Assembly: GCF_001570725.1 (NCBI RefSeq)
Contig: NZ_BCNV01000001.1
Location: forward strand, 1,550,001 to 1,614,000
Length of the DNA stretch: 64,000 nt
DNA from: Paenibacillus amylolyticus
GTDB lineage: Bacteria; Bacillota; Bacilli; Paenibacillales; Paenibacillaceae
Reading direction: 5' to 3'
Below are positions 1 through 8,567 of the stretch, one piece after another. The stretch's first letter is position 1. Every line of letters begins with the position of its first letter. Both the position numbers and the translations under genes were made by a program. The notes under the pieces were generated by a model. It worked only from the letters and a program-made list of their open reading frames with translations, was not told the DNA's origin and did not search any database.

Positions 1-102
1 TTCGGTATCGTGGTAAGTACAGCGATTAGTATCGTGGCCGGTCTGATGCCATCATCAAAAGCCGCGAAACTGGACCCGATGGAATCCTTGCGATACGAAT
101 AA
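1..102 (+). CDS. ABC transporter permease, C-terminal fragment
   Basis: The first 102 bases read open to a TAA and encode 33 residues: a hydrophobic helix followed by a tail ending DPMESLRYE. This helix plus a 'P(S)xKAAxLDPxExLRYE' end is the usual C-terminus of MacB/FtsX-type ABC permeases, in which the last membrane segment is followed by the short cytoplasmic PxExLR motif. The rest of the gene lies left of the window. It sits 28 bases before a response regulator, so it probably belongs to an ABC transporter/two-component locus. The substrate cannot be told from this piece. Confidence 0.8.
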   Translation, partial: FGIVVSTAISIVAGLMPSSKAAKLDPMESLRYE

Positions 103-130
103 AACCAATTGCGGAAAGGATAATGGCTAC

Positions 131-799
131 ATGAACACGATTTTGGTGGTGGACGACGATTCCCACATCCGCAAATTAATCCGAATCTATCTTGAAAAGA
201 ATCAATTCTCCGTGCTGGAAGCACCAGACGGTCAAGAGGCATTAGATATCCTATCTCATACGAAAATTGATCTGGCAATTGTGGATGTGATGATGCCACG
301 AATAGACGGTATTGAACTTACCGAAGATATCCGATCTTATCTGGATATTCCGATCCTCATGGTAACTGCCAAGGGAGAATCCAAGGACAAAGTCAGAGGA
401 TTTAATGCAGGGTCAGACGATTATCTGGTTAAACCTTTTGATCCGGTAGAGTTAATCCTGCGTGTAAAATCGTTATTGAAACGATATAACAAAAGTCCAT
501 CGAACATGATTCAGATCAGTAGTGTAACGATTGATTTGGGCAATCTGATGGTCGTTGCGGATGGTCATACCATCGAATTGAAAAAGAAGGAATGTGAATT
601 GTTATTTTCTCTGGCGAGTTCGCCAGGGAAAATATTCACACGTACACAGCTTATAGATGATATATGGGGTATCGATTATGAAGGCGATGAACGTACGGTC
701 GACGTGCATATCAAGCGGTTAAGGGAACGGCTTGAACCTGTACCTGAGCTAGTAATCTCAACGATAAGAGGACTTGGATATCGTCTGGAGCGGGCATGA
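131..799 (+). CDS. OmpR/PhoB-family response regulator
   Basis: A 222-residue two-domain response regulator. The receiver domain spans about residues 1-118, with acidic pocket D8-D9-D10, phospho-acceptor D52 in the VDVMMP motif, T79 and K101 in 'VKPFDP'. A winged-helix DNA-binding domain (about 125-220) ends with the usual RTVDVHIKRLRERL...TIRGLGYRLE signature. The start follows AAAGGA by about 11 bases. Its stop overlaps the start of the kinase gene (ATGA), so the two are translationally coupled and form a cognate pair. Because it follows an ABC permease directly, the likely role is control of that transporter, but the signal is unknown. Confidence 0.93.
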   Translation: MNTILVVDDDSHIRKLIRIYLEKNQFSVLEAPDGQEALDILSHTKIDLAIVDVMMPRIDGIELTEDIRSYLDIPILMVTAKGESKDKVRGFNAGSDDYLVKPFDPVELILRVKSLLKRYNKSPSNMIQISSVTIDLGNLMVVADGHTIELKKKECELLFSLASSPGKIFTRTQLIDDIWGIDYEGDERTVDVHIKRLRERLEPVPELVISTIRGLGYRLERA

Positions 800-2133
800 A
801 CATGTTGAGAAAAAGCCTGCGACTTCGAATCGTAGCTACGTTTATTGGAATTGTTCTGGTGAGTCTGATTCTCTCCTTTATCCTAAATGCTGGGGCACCA
901 GAAAAGACGCCAGATCGATTAATGGTTACCTTTGCTGAAGACATCGCCACAATGATTAACCTGATTGATGATCCGGAAAAAGTGAAATCCAGCTTGGGTA
1001 TCTTTGCCCGGTACGGCTTGAATATTACTCCTGTGAATCAACAAAGTGAAGAGTTGTCTTCCTTGCCAGAGGATAAAGTTCATTCATTATTTGAGGCGGG
1101 TGCAACCGATGCAATGTTTATGTCCAGTAAAGAAGGAATCGCGACCATCGGTGTTCCCGGAACGAGCGAGGGGATCGGCACATTTCTGATCCAAAGCGAT
1201 TTCTCCTCTCTTTTTCATACACTGCGAAACACGCTCTTAACCTCACTGTTAACGGTACTGGTCATTGGTAGCTTATTAATTCTGTTGATGTCCGGGTACA
1301 TTGTGAAACCGATTAAGAGATTAACGGTTGCAGCGAAGGAGATGTCATCGGGAGACCTGTCGGTCCGCCTGAAACATAATAATAAGGATGAGTTTGGGGA
1401 ACTGATGGAGAGCTTTAATCATATGGCCAGTGAATTGCAAAAAATTGATTCGGTTCGTGATGACTTTGTCAGCAACGTCTCTCATGAAATGCAGTCTCCG
1501 CTCACATCGATCAGAGGGTTTACCAGAGCCCTGCAAGATGGTGTTATTCCATTAGAAGAGCAGAAAGAGCATTTGGATATTATCTATGAGGAAACGCTGC
1601 GCTTATCGAGGCTCAGTGATAATCTGCTTCGGCTAGCCTCACTAGATTCCGAGCATCATCCGGTTCATTTCACCACATTCCAGTTGGATGAACAATTAAG
1701 AAGGACGATCTTACTGGCGGAGCCGCAGTGGGCGCAGAAGGACATCCAGATCGAATTGGACTTGCTGCCCTGCGAGATCACAGTGGACAAAGATTTGTTT
1801 GATCAGGTCTGGCAAAATTTAATAAACAATGCGATCAAGTACACCGGTACTAGTGGTACCATCCATGTGGAGATTGAGACGTCTTCTTCATTCGTGAAGG
1901 TACTGATTAGAGATTCAGGACAAGGAATACCTGAGGAAGCTCTGCCGTATATCTTTGATCGATTCTACATGGTGGACAAAGCGCGGAGCAGCTCGCTTCG
2001 AGGTAATGGCTTAGGGTTGTCCATTGTCATTAAAATTGTGAAATTGCATCAATGTACAATTGATGTAGAGAGCGAAGTAGGAAAAGGTACGCAGTTTATT
2101 GTCACGATCCCCAGATCGACCATTTTATCTTAA
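796..2133 (+). CDS. Sensor histidine kinase (HAMP, HisKA, HATPase)
   Basis: A 445-residue membrane sensor kinase. It has an N-terminal membrane helix (about 10-30), an extracytoplasmic sensor of roughly 110 residues, a second helix (about 147-170, LLTSLLTVLVIGSLLILLM), then HAMP (170-222), HisKA with phospho-acceptor H230 in SHEMQSPL, and an ATPase domain with N box (NLINNAIKY), G1 (DSGQGIP), F box and G2 (GNGLGLS). The H box reads HEMQSPL rather than the commoner HELRTPL, a variant also seen in other Firmicutes kinases. It overlaps the regulator gene by four bases. No ligand can be inferred from the sensor region. Confidence 0.93.
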   Translation: MNMLRKSLRLRIVATFIGIVLVSLILSFILNAGAPEKTPDRLMVTFAEDIATMINLIDDPEKVKSSLGIFARYGLNITPVNQQSEELSSLPEDKVHSLFEAGATDAMFMSSKEGIATIGVPGTSEGIGTFLIQSDFSSLFHTLRNTLLTSLLTVLVIGSLLILLMSGYIVKPIKRLTVAAKEMSSGDLSVRLKHNNKDEFGELMESFNHMASELQKIDSVRDDFVSNVSHEMQSPLTSIRGFTRALQDGVIPLEEQKEHLDIIYEETLRLSRLSDNLLRLASLDSEHHPVHFTTFQLDEQLRRTILLAEPQWAQKDIQIELDLLPCEITVDKDLFDQVWQNLINNAIKYTGTSGTIHVEIETSSSFVKVLIRDSGQGIPEEALPYIFDRFYMVDKARSSSLRGNGLGLSIVIKIVKLHQCTIDVESEVGKGTQFIVTIPRSTILS

Positions 2134-2348
2134 GGCAAGTCAGAAAATAGAGAGCAGCAATATGGAAACAATCGGTCCCTGTGCGTTCAGGATTCAGATT
2201 GCTACCATATTGCTTTTTGACATTTGTATTTGCGACAAAGTTTCACATATAGTTTTGTTTAGCAGTGGATCATTTGATAAAATAGAAGAGACGTTATGTG
2301 AATCTATGAACTTAATTAATTTAATCATACACAGAATGGAGCCATCCA

Positions 2349-4184
2349 ATGAAATATCGCAATATGGAAGATTGTATTAACGATCTGGAGCAGCACGGTC
2401 ATTTGATTCGGGTCAAAGAAGAGGTTGATCCTCATCTGGAGATGGCAGCGATCCACATGAAGGTGCACGAGGCTAAAGGCCCGGCGTTATTATTCGAAAA
2501 TGTAAAAGGCTCAAAGTTCCAGGCCGTATCGAATCTGTTCGGCACAGTGGAGCGAAGCAAGTTCATGTTCCGCGGTACGCTGGAAGGCGTACAACGGGTC
2601 ATGGCTGTTCGTGACGATCCCATGAAGGCGCTTAAGACGCCATTTCAGCATGTCCGCACAGGTCTTGCTGCATGGCAGGCGCTGCCGAAACAGAAGTCTA
2701 TAAGCCTGCCGGTGTCCGCGCAAGAGATTCAAATCTCGGACCTGCCGCTCATCAAGCACTGGCCCATGGACGGTGGGGCATTCGTGACATTGCCGCAGGT
2801 ATATTCCGAAGATCCGGATAAGCCAGGAATCATGAATTCCAATCTGGGGATGTATCGGGTTCAGCTGAGTGGCAACGATTTTGAAATGAACAAGGAAATA
2901 GGATTACACTATCAGATTCATCGCGGTATTGGTATACATCAAGCCAAGGCTGTCAAAAAGGGAGAACCGCTGAAAGTCAGTATTTTCATCGGGGGTCCAC
3001 CAGCGCATACACTCTCAGCGGTGATGCCTCTGCCTGAAGGACTAAGTGAGATGACATTTGCCGGCCTGCTCGCTGGACGTCGCTTCCGGTACAGTTACAA
3101 GGACGGGTATTGCATTAGTAATGATGCTGATTTTGTTATCACAGGTGATATCTATCCAGGCGAGACGAAGCCTGAAGGTCCGTTCGGAGATCATCTGGGT
3201 TACTACAGTCTGACGCATGAATTCCCCCTAATGCGTGTGCATAAAGTCTATGCCAAACCTAATGCCATCTGGCCGTTTACGGTTGTGGGTCGACCACCGC
3301 AAGAGGATACGGCTTTTGGTGATTTAATTCATGAGATCACAGGAGACGCGATTAAACAGGAGATTCCGGGTGTCAAAGAAGTACATGCGGTAGATGCAGC
3401 CGGGGTTCATCCATTGCTGTTCGCCATTGGTAGTGAACGTTACACGCCTTATCAGGCGGTGAAGCAGCCGACAGAGCTGCTCACGATTGCCAATCGTATT
3501 TTGGGAACAGGGCAGCTCAGTTTGGCGAAGTATCTGTTTATTACTGCTGAGGATCAACAGCCTTTGGACACCCACAAGGAAACTGAATTCCTGACCTATA
3601 TCTTGGAACGCATGGATATGCAGCGGGATATTCATTTCCATACCCATACGACCATTGATACATTGGATTATTCGGGTACAGGGCTGAACAGCGGTAGTAA
3701 AGTTGTTTTTGCAGCCTATGGAGACAAGATTCGCGATCTGTGCACGGAAGTGCCGGAGTCATTGAAAAACATTCGAGGTTATGAGAATGCGCAACTCATT
3801 ATGCCGGGCATCGTTTCGATCCAGACATCGGCTTTTACCAGTTATGAGGATACGGCACAGGAGATGCAAGCATTCACGTCTCTATTGAAGGAACAAGGCG
3901 GTCTGGACTCGTGTCCGATGATCATTCTTTGTGATGACAGTTCGTTCCTGAGTGCTAACCTCAGCAACTTCTTATGGGCAACCTTTACTAGAAGCAACCC
4001 TTCACATGACATGTATGGGGTTAATAGCGGATATGACCACAAGCATTGGGGTTGTGATCAGGTTATTATTGATGCGCGTACCAAACCTCATCAGGCACCG
4101 GCGCTGATTCCCGATGCTTCGGTCGAGAAGAGCATTGAACGTTTCTTTGTTCAAGGGGCAAGTCTGGGTTCGATCAAAATCTAA
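2349..4184 (+). CDS. UbiD-family decarboxylase
   Basis: A 611-residue member of the UbiD superfamily, whose members use prenylated FMN to carboxylate or decarboxylate unsaturated or aromatic acids. Visible family features are the N-terminal 'PALLFENVKGS' segment, 'IFIGGPPA' with the nearby small-residue loop, and the central 'PEGPFGDHLGYYS' motif carrying the conserved acidic residues, followed by 'TVVGRPPQEDT'. It is about 100 residues longer than E. coli UbiD. The start has a GGAG site 9 bases upstream. No ubiX-like prenyltransferase lies beside it, so the cofactor would come from elsewhere in the genome. The substrate is not evident; quinone-precursor or phenolic-acid decarboxylation are family possibilities only. 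Confidence 0.88.
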   Translation: MKYRNMEDCINDLEQHGHLIRVKEEVDPHLEMAAIHMKVHEAKGPALLFENVKGSKFQAVSNLFGTVERSKFMFRGTLEGVQRVMAVRDDPMKALKTPFQHVRTGLAAWQALPKQKSISLPVSAQEIQISDLPLIKHWPMDGGAFVTLPQVYSEDPDKPGIMNSNLGMYRVQLSGNDFEMNKEIGLHYQIHRGIGIHQAKAVKKGEPLKVSIFIGGPPAHTLSAVMPLPEGLSEMTFAGLLAGRRFRYSYKDGYCISNDADFVITGDIYPGETKPEGPFGDHLGYYSLTHEFPLMRVHKVYAKPNAIWPFTVVGRPPQEDTAFGDLIHEITGDAIKQEIPGVKEVHAVDAAGVHPLLFAIGSERYTPYQAVKQPTELLTIANRILGTGQLSLAKYLFITAEDQQPLDTHKETEFLTYILERMDMQRDIHFHTHTTIDTLDYSGTGLNSGSKVVFAAYGDKIRDLCTEVPESLKNIRGYENAQLIMPGIVSIQTSAFTSYEDTAQEMQAFTSLLKEQGGLDSCPMIILCDDSSFLSANLSNFLWATFTRSNPSHDMYGVNSGYDHKHWGCDQVIIDARTKPHQAPALIPDASVEKSIERFFVQGASLGSIKI

Positions 4185-4197
4185 TTTGTGATGTTTT

Positions 4198-4232
4198 AAG
4201 AAGTTCAAACATAAGAGTTTGAACTTCTTTTG
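4198..4232 (+). terminator. Intrinsic terminator after ubiD-like gene
   Basis: A perfect 13-bp inverted repeat (4198-4210 with 4217-4229, core GAAGTTCAAAC/GTTTGAACTTC) around a 6-nt loop, ending in a T run. It begins 13 bases after the ubiD-like stop codon. Confidence 0.85.
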
Positions 4233-4469
4233 CTTACGCTGATACAGCGATTTTTCACAGAAAAGTGAATAAATGTTCAAAACCGGGACTAAATCAGATG
4301 CAGGAGTGAGGATAAAGTCTTATACGTTCGTATTTACCTTTGCGATTAAGGTCGTTTGAACTATGTATGAAATGAAGAATTATAACGATATAAAGAAGTA
4401 TAGGTATTTTTGTGGACCCAATCCATTGGGTGCTGTTACTATAATGAATTGTTCAGGGGGAATACCGAT

Positions 4470-5561
4470 TTGAGAATCCATATTATGAACCTGCAAGACG
4501 GAGACCGTCTGACTGCGGATACATTCAGCGATGCAGGATTACACGTTCTCGGGAAGGGAACTGTGATCAAAAGTGAGGATATCTCCTTGCTTATGCAGCA
4601 CCGTGTAGATTATGTAGATATTGAATCACGTGAAGAGGAAATTACTGAGGCCGAATTTTTTGCTGCAGCGGCAAAGCATGCTTCCGGGTCAAGCGTAAGC
4701 ACGAAGGAAGAGCCGCCTGAAGAAGAGATGAAGTCCCAATTTATTCAGACTGTACATAATTATCAAAATGCTTTTCTCGAAGCTCTGACTGTTGGCAAGT
4801 TCAACGCCACCATGGTGGATGATGCACTGCAACCGATGGTTGAGGGACTGGATGAGCAGAAAGATGTCGTTCATCTCCTGATGATGCTGGAGCGGGATGA
4901 CGTCAATAACTATACACATTCAATCCAGGTAGGTTTGTTGTCCTTCTACCTTGCGAACTGGCTCGGATATTCTCAGAAGGAAAGTTATCAGATCAGTCGT
5001 GGTGGCTATCTGCATGACATCGGAAAGTGCAAAGTATCACACCGGATTCGGAACAAAACTGAACCATTGACAGCAGACGAGCAGCTTGAAATGCAACGTC
5101 ACACCATATATGGTCATGAAATTATCAAAAATTCCATGACGGATGAAGCGACAGCGCTGGTTGCTCTACAGCATCACGAGCGGGAAGATGGCTCTGGTTA
5201 TCCGATGCAACTTGAGAAAAGTGAAATTCATCCATATACCCAAATTGTATCTGTAGCCGATATCTATATTGGCATGAGATCCGGGAGCCACGGCGGCAGC
5301 AATCCGAACCTGATCAACAACCTTAGAGATATCTATGGAATGGGATTTGGTAAACTGAATGAAAAGCCGGTTCAGGCTTTGATGCAACATTTGCTTCCTA
5401 ATTTCATCGGCAAACAAGTTTTGCTGAGTAACGGAGAAAAAGGTGTTATTGTCATGAACAATACGTCTGATATTTTCAAACCGCTCATCAAAGTGGAGTC
5501 TGAAGAATATCGTGATCTCTCCAAAGAGCGTACGCTTGCTATTGATGAATTGCTTATTTAA
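4470..5561 (+). CDS. HD-GYP domain protein, probable c-di-GMP phosphodiesterase
   Basis: A 363-residue protein read from the TTG at 4470, chosen because GGGGG lies 9 bases upstream; a longer in-frame ATG at 4410 has no ribosome binding site. The N-terminal third contains the regulator-like 'LQDGDRLTADTFSDAGLHVLGKGTVI' segment common in Bacillales HD-GYP proteins. The catalytic domain (about 130-300) shows HD at 182-183 in 'YLHDIGK', 'HTIYGHEI', 'LQHHEREDGSGYP' (GYP near 243) and 'VSVADIYIGM', so the metal-binding HD and GYP signatures are intact. This family hydrolyses cyclic di-GMP. No sensor domain or membrane helix is seen. It is monocistronic between two terminators. Confidence 0.9.
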   Translation: MRIHIMNLQDGDRLTADTFSDAGLHVLGKGTVIKSEDISLLMQHRVDYVDIESREEEITEAEFFAAAAKHASGSSVSTKEEPPEEEMKSQFIQTVHNYQNAFLEALTVGKFNATMVDDALQPMVEGLDEQKDVVHLLMMLERDDVNNYTHSIQVGLLSFYLANWLGYSQKESYQISRGGYLHDIGKCKVSHRIRNKTEPLTADEQLEMQRHTIYGHEIIKNSMTDEATALVALQHHEREDGSGYPMQLEKSEIHPYTQIVSVADIYIGMRSGSHGGSNPNLINNLRDIYGMGFGKLNEKPVQALMQHLLPNFIGKQVLLSNGEKGVIVMNNTSDIFKPLIKVESEEYRDLSKERTLAIDELLI

Positions 5562-5598
5562 TATCGCTAGTTATTGCTATTTCATTATTATATGAAAG

Positions 5599-5636
5599 AC
5601 GGGTCTCCTGTACTAAGACAGGGGACCCGTTTTTTG
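5599..5636 (+). terminator. Intrinsic terminator after HD-GYP gene
   Basis: A 13-bp stem (5599-5611 with 5618-5630, ACGGGTCTCCTGT/ACAGGGGACCCGT with one G-T pair) followed by six Ts. Confidence 0.88.
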
Positions 5637-5723
5637 TTATATCATCCTTGATGTGTTGTTCGACAAGAAAAGCAAGCGTATACTTTGCAAAGACCTTATT
5701 TTTCCTGCCAAGGAGCGATCGCC

Positions 5724-6197
5724 ATGATTGAAGTGACAACCGAGATTACCATACATGCCTCGATTGAACGGTGCTTTGACTATGCCCGGGATATTGATGT
5801 ACATACACAGACCGTCTGGAAACATACGAGAGAGCGTGCAGTTGCAGGAGTAACAACAGGAAGAATTGAAGCAGGGGATACCGTTACATTTCAGGCTACT
5901 CATTTTGGTGTCAGACAGAAGCTGAAGTCCCGTATCGTGCAGTTTGAACGACCTTTCCTTTTTGTAGATCAGATGGAGAAAGGGGCTTTCAAGAGCATGC
6001 GACATGAACATCATTTCAGCGTAATTGGAGATCAGATGACTTGCATGAGAGATACACTTCGATTCGAAGCTCCATTTGGATTGCTGGGATGGGCAACCGA
6101 ACGACTTGTGCTGAAGAGATACATGCAGGCATTTCTGGAGAGTCGCAATTGTAAGCTCAAAGCGATGCTTGAACAACTGCCGGAAATGAATGGATAA
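5724..6197 (+). CDS. SRPBCC (START-like) family protein
   Basis: 157 residues from the ATG at 5724, which has AAGGAG 8 bases upstream; the earlier in-frame ATG at 5685 has no such site. The sequence opens with 'TTEITIHASIERCFDYARDIDVHTQT' and contains 'GDTVTFQATHFGVRQKLKSRIVQFERPFLFVDQMEKGAFKSMRHEH', the pattern of SRPBCC/polyketide-cyclase-like ligand-binding proteins with a helix-grip fold. There are no catalytic motifs, so the ligand is unknown. It is followed 17 bases later by a tiny membrane protein in the same direction, probably in one transcript. Confidence 0.82.
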   Translation: MIEVTTEITIHASIERCFDYARDIDVHTQTVWKHTRERAVAGVTTGRIEAGDTVTFQATHFGVRQKLKSRIVQFERPFLFVDQMEKGAFKSMRHEHHFSVIGDQMTCMRDTLRFEAPFGLLGWATERLVLKRYMQAFLESRNCKLKAMLEQLPEMNG

Positions 6198-6214
6198 AGG
6201 AGAGAAGACGTTTG

Positions 6215-6373
6215 ATGGATAATGAATATTATGTAGGTTGGGGCACACTTGCCTTGATTAATGCCGGACTGGCTCAGGGAAAAAACAGAAGTGGTCGGAA
6301 CTGGTTTCTGATTTCCCTGTTAGTTGGTCCGTTAGCAACTCTTTTTATTGTTGTGTGGAATAAACTGGACTAG
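6215..6373 (+). CDS. Small membrane protein, 52 residues
   Basis: A short open frame starting ATG at 6215 (or the adjacent TTG at 6212) with AAAGGAGAGAAG upstream. The product has an N-terminal hydrophobic segment (about 9-20), a basic loop QGKNRSGRNW, and a strong membrane helix FLISLLVGPLATLFIVVW. The basic-loop/WF...LLxGPLAT pattern is common in small bacterial membrane proteins of unknown function. It lies 17 bases after the SRPBCC gene and just ahead of the convergent MFS gene. The function is unknown. Confidence 0.65.
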   Translation: MDNEYYVGWGTLALINAGLAQGKNRSGRNWFLISLLVGPLATLFIVVWNKLD

Positions 6374-6398
6374 GGCTCATCTGAAGACTCGCCCTAAT

Positions 6399-7619
6399 TC
6401 AACGATTAGCATTTCGATTGATATAACGATCGATCATCCAGAACAGAAGGGCTGCTGCACTAACGCCCGCGCCTAACCAGCAAACCGCTGTCCAGCCCGC
6501 CCATGCATACACTTGGGTAGAAACGATGGAGCCAGCCGCACTGCCTATGGAATAAAAAATCATATAAGCGGCCGTCAGGCGGCTCTGCGCTTCGGGACGA
6601 ACTTCGTAGATCAGGCTCTGGTTGGTAACATGTACAGCCTGCACGGCGAGATCAAGCAAGATAACGCCCAGGATCAGGAACCACAGGGAGTGATGCACAT
6701 AACCGATGGGCAGCCAGGACAATAGTAGAATGACAAGTGAGATGCCGGTAGTTTTTTGCCCAAGTCCCCGATCGGCGAGCTTACCTGCACGAGCAGCAAC
6801 CAACGCTCCCGCCGCTCCTGCGAGACCGAATGCGCCTATGACTGTATGAGACAGGGACAGTGGAGGGCTACTTAGTGGCAGAACCATGGAAGTCCACAAG
6901 ATGCTGAAGGCTGTAAAAATCAGCATGGCCAATATACCGCGTACTCGTAATACAGGCATTTCACGGTACAGTAGCAAGACAGATCGGAGTAATTGGAAGT
7001 AGCTTTGTTTTACTTGAGGGGACTGCTGCCTTGGGAGAACAAGACATAAGGCGACAATCCCTAGTAATGTAATGCTGGCGGAGAAGAGATATACCGATCT
7101 CCACCCGAGCCAATCGTTCAGCGTACCTGCAACCGTTCGTGCAAGTAAAATGCCAATGACGATTCCACTGGTTACCTGTCCGACAATGCGACCACGTTCG
7201 GAAGGGGCTGCCAAGTGGGCAGCAAAGGCAACGAGCGTTTGCGTAATGACCGCGAGCAGACCGACGACAGCCATGCCCGTGAATAAGAGGGAGCTGGACT
7301 GTGAGGTTCCTACCAGAACCAGTGCAAGCACAGATAAGAGCATCTGAATGATAATCAGCTTGCGACGGTTTAAGAGGTCACCAAGTGGAACGAGAAGGAA
7401 CAGTCCCAGTGCATAACATATTTGAGTCACTGTGATGACAATACCTATGGACGATGGAGAGAGGTTGAATTCTTGAGCAATGGAGTCCAGCAAAGGCTGA
7501 GCATAATAGATACTGGCGACAGCAAGTCCGCTGCACACGGCAAAGAGAATAGCGACTAACCGTGAAATGGCGGGACGATCCTGGTTGGATAATTGTGCAT
7601 CTAGGGAAGAAGTTTGCAT
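6399..7619 (-). CDS. MFS transporter
   Basis: A 406-residue major facilitator with about twelve hydrophobic segments. Motif A after the second helix reads 'GDLLNRRKLI'. The N-terminal 'AISRLVAILFAVCSGLAVASIYYAQPLLDSIAQEFNL' is typical of the DHA1-like exporters often paired with TetR repressors. The ATG at 7619 has AAAGGTGA 9 bases upstream. The gene is divergent from a tetR gene, and a palindrome resembling one before tetR lies 26 bases before its start, so repression by that TetR is likely. The substrate is unknown; drug or metabolite efflux is a family-level guess. Confidence 0.9.
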   Translation of the reverse strand: MQTSSLDAQLSNQDRPAISRLVAILFAVCSGLAVASIYYAQPLLDSIAQEFNLSPSSIGIVITVTQICYALGLFLLVPLGDLLNRRKLIIIQMLLSVLALVLVGTSQSSSLLFTGMAVVGLLAVITQTLVAFAAHLAAPSERGRIVGQVTSGIVIGILLARTVAGTLNDWLGWRSVYLFSASITLLGIVALCLVLPRQQSPQVKQSYFQLLRSVLLLYREMPVLRVRGILAMLIFTAFSILWTSMVLPLSSPPLSLSHTVIGAFGLAGAAGALVAARAGKLADRGLGQKTTGISLVILLLSWLPIGYVHHSLWFLILGVILLDLAVQAVHVTNQSLIYEVRPEAQSRLTAAYMIFYSIGSAAGSIVSTQVYAWAGWTAVCWLGAGVSAAALLFWMIDRYINRNANR

Positions 7620-7644
7620 GAATGGAAATCACCTTTCTATTGTG

Positions 7645-7656
7645 TACCGATTGGTA
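7645..7656. promoter_or_regulatory. Candidate TetR operator upstream of MFS gene
   Basis: TACCGATTGGTA, an imperfect palindrome (TACC-N4-GGTA) 26 bases upstream of the MFS start. It matches TACTGATCGATA at 7875-7886 before the tetR start at 9 of 12 positions (shared pattern TACYGATYGRTA). Confidence 0.5.
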
Positions 7657-7718
7657 TGTTATGATTCCGCATAACCATACTTTAATTATGGGAATTCTGT
7701 CAACAGTGATTTAGGTGA

Positions 7719-7831
7719 GAGTTGAGCTAAAGAATATTTACACAGGGACTGCGATGACGGAATAACCATCCAATCGCTGTTATTGCCAGATTTTTTGATT
7801 CCATTGTAACTAAAAAATCCTTTCCGTTATT
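7719..7831. repeat. Short copy of dispersed MITE-like repeat
   Basis: This stretch matches the left part of the element at 32663-32926: both share GTTGARCTAAAG, ATTTACAC, CGATGAC(G/A)GAATAACC, CCAATCGCTGTTAT and CAGATTTTTT(T)GATTCC in the same order, and both end in TCCGTTAT. The copy here lacks the roughly 150-bp interior of the longer one and the right terminal repeat. It fills most of the space between the MFS and tetR operators. Confidence 0.75.
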
Positions 7832-7874
7832 AGGTTTTGACTTTGTAGTAAAAGTGAGATTACAATATAATAAA

Positions 7875-7886
7875 TACTGATCGATA
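7875..7886. promoter_or_regulatory. Candidate TetR operator upstream of tetR
   Basis: TACTGATCGATA, related to TACCGATTGGTA before the divergent MFS gene. It lies 18 bases before the tetR start, a position suited to autorepression. Confidence 0.5.
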
Positions 7887-7904
7887 CATAAAGAGGTGGA
7901 TTGT

Positions 7905-8486
7905 ATGGTTAGACAACGGGAATTTGATACGGATAAAGCACTTGATGCAGCGATGCATACGTTTTGGGACAAGGGGTTCGAAGCGGCATCTTTGAGTGAT
8001 TTGACGACTGCGATGGGCATTCAACGCCCTAGTCTGTATGCAGCTTTTGGAGATAAAAAGGAATTATTTGAAACAGCGCTTCGCAGGTATACCACTCAGC
8101 ATGCGGCTCAAGTCAGAACCAGACTTCAGCAGGGCACCTCTGTGCGAGAAGCCTTTCGTGGATTGTTTGAACATATTGGAGCGGAGGGAAGTGTGACCGA
8201 TCCGAGTCACGGCTGTTTTTGCATTAATACGATGGTTGAACTGGCTCCGCATGATCCCAAATTTGCTGTCCTTACACGGGAGCACCAGATGTACCTGGGT
8301 GTTCTTTTCAAGGAAACGATAGAAAGAGGGCAACAGAGCGGGGAGTTGTCTGCGGATATGGATGCGATTGCGGTCGCACAGTCTCTGGTCGTATCGATGA
8401 TTGGACTGACTGTATTGATGAAATCAGGACCAGACCGCTCTTTTGTAGAGCAAAGCATCCATGTTACATTGTCTTTACTGAATTAG
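7905..8486 (+). CDS. TetR/AcrR-family transcriptional regulator
   Basis: 193 residues from the ATG at 7905, preceded by AAGAGGTGG at 5 bases; a GTG nine bases upstream would start inside that site. The N-terminal helix-turn-helix (about 5-50) reads 'DTDKALDAAMHTFWDKGFEAASLSDLTTAMGIQRPSLYAAFGDKKELF', the standard TetR signature. The C-terminal ligand-binding half includes 'GCFCINTMVELAPHDP', as in the TetR group with a C-terminal domain like YxaF. It is divergent from the MFS exporter, and related palindromes precede both genes, so it most likely represses both. The inducer is unknown. Confidence 0.92.
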   Translation: MVRQREFDTDKALDAAMHTFWDKGFEAASLSDLTTAMGIQRPSLYAAFGDKKELFETALRRYTTQHAAQVRTRLQQGTSVREAFRGLFEHIGAEGSVTDPSHGCFCINTMVELAPHDPKFAVLTREHQMYLGVLFKETIERGQQSGELSADMDAIAVAQSLVVSMIGLTVLMKSGPDRSFVEQSIHVTLSLLN

Positions 8487-8567
8487 TAGGGGATGATCTT
8501 TGTTTAAATTGATTCGGAATTGCTACAATATAGTTAAGAATTGAGCAGGTACAGGAGGAGATCTGGA

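Noticed and set aside
4233..4469. Cyclic di-GMP riboswitch before the HD-GYP gene
   Set aside because: No conserved tetraloop-receptor or GGCAAACC-type core could be found.
5637..6248. 203-codon antisense open frame
   Set aside because: It lies opposite the SRPBCC gene and the start of the small membrane protein gene, has no ribosome binding site, and its product is cysteine- and histidine-rich without domain pattern; a shadow of the real genes.
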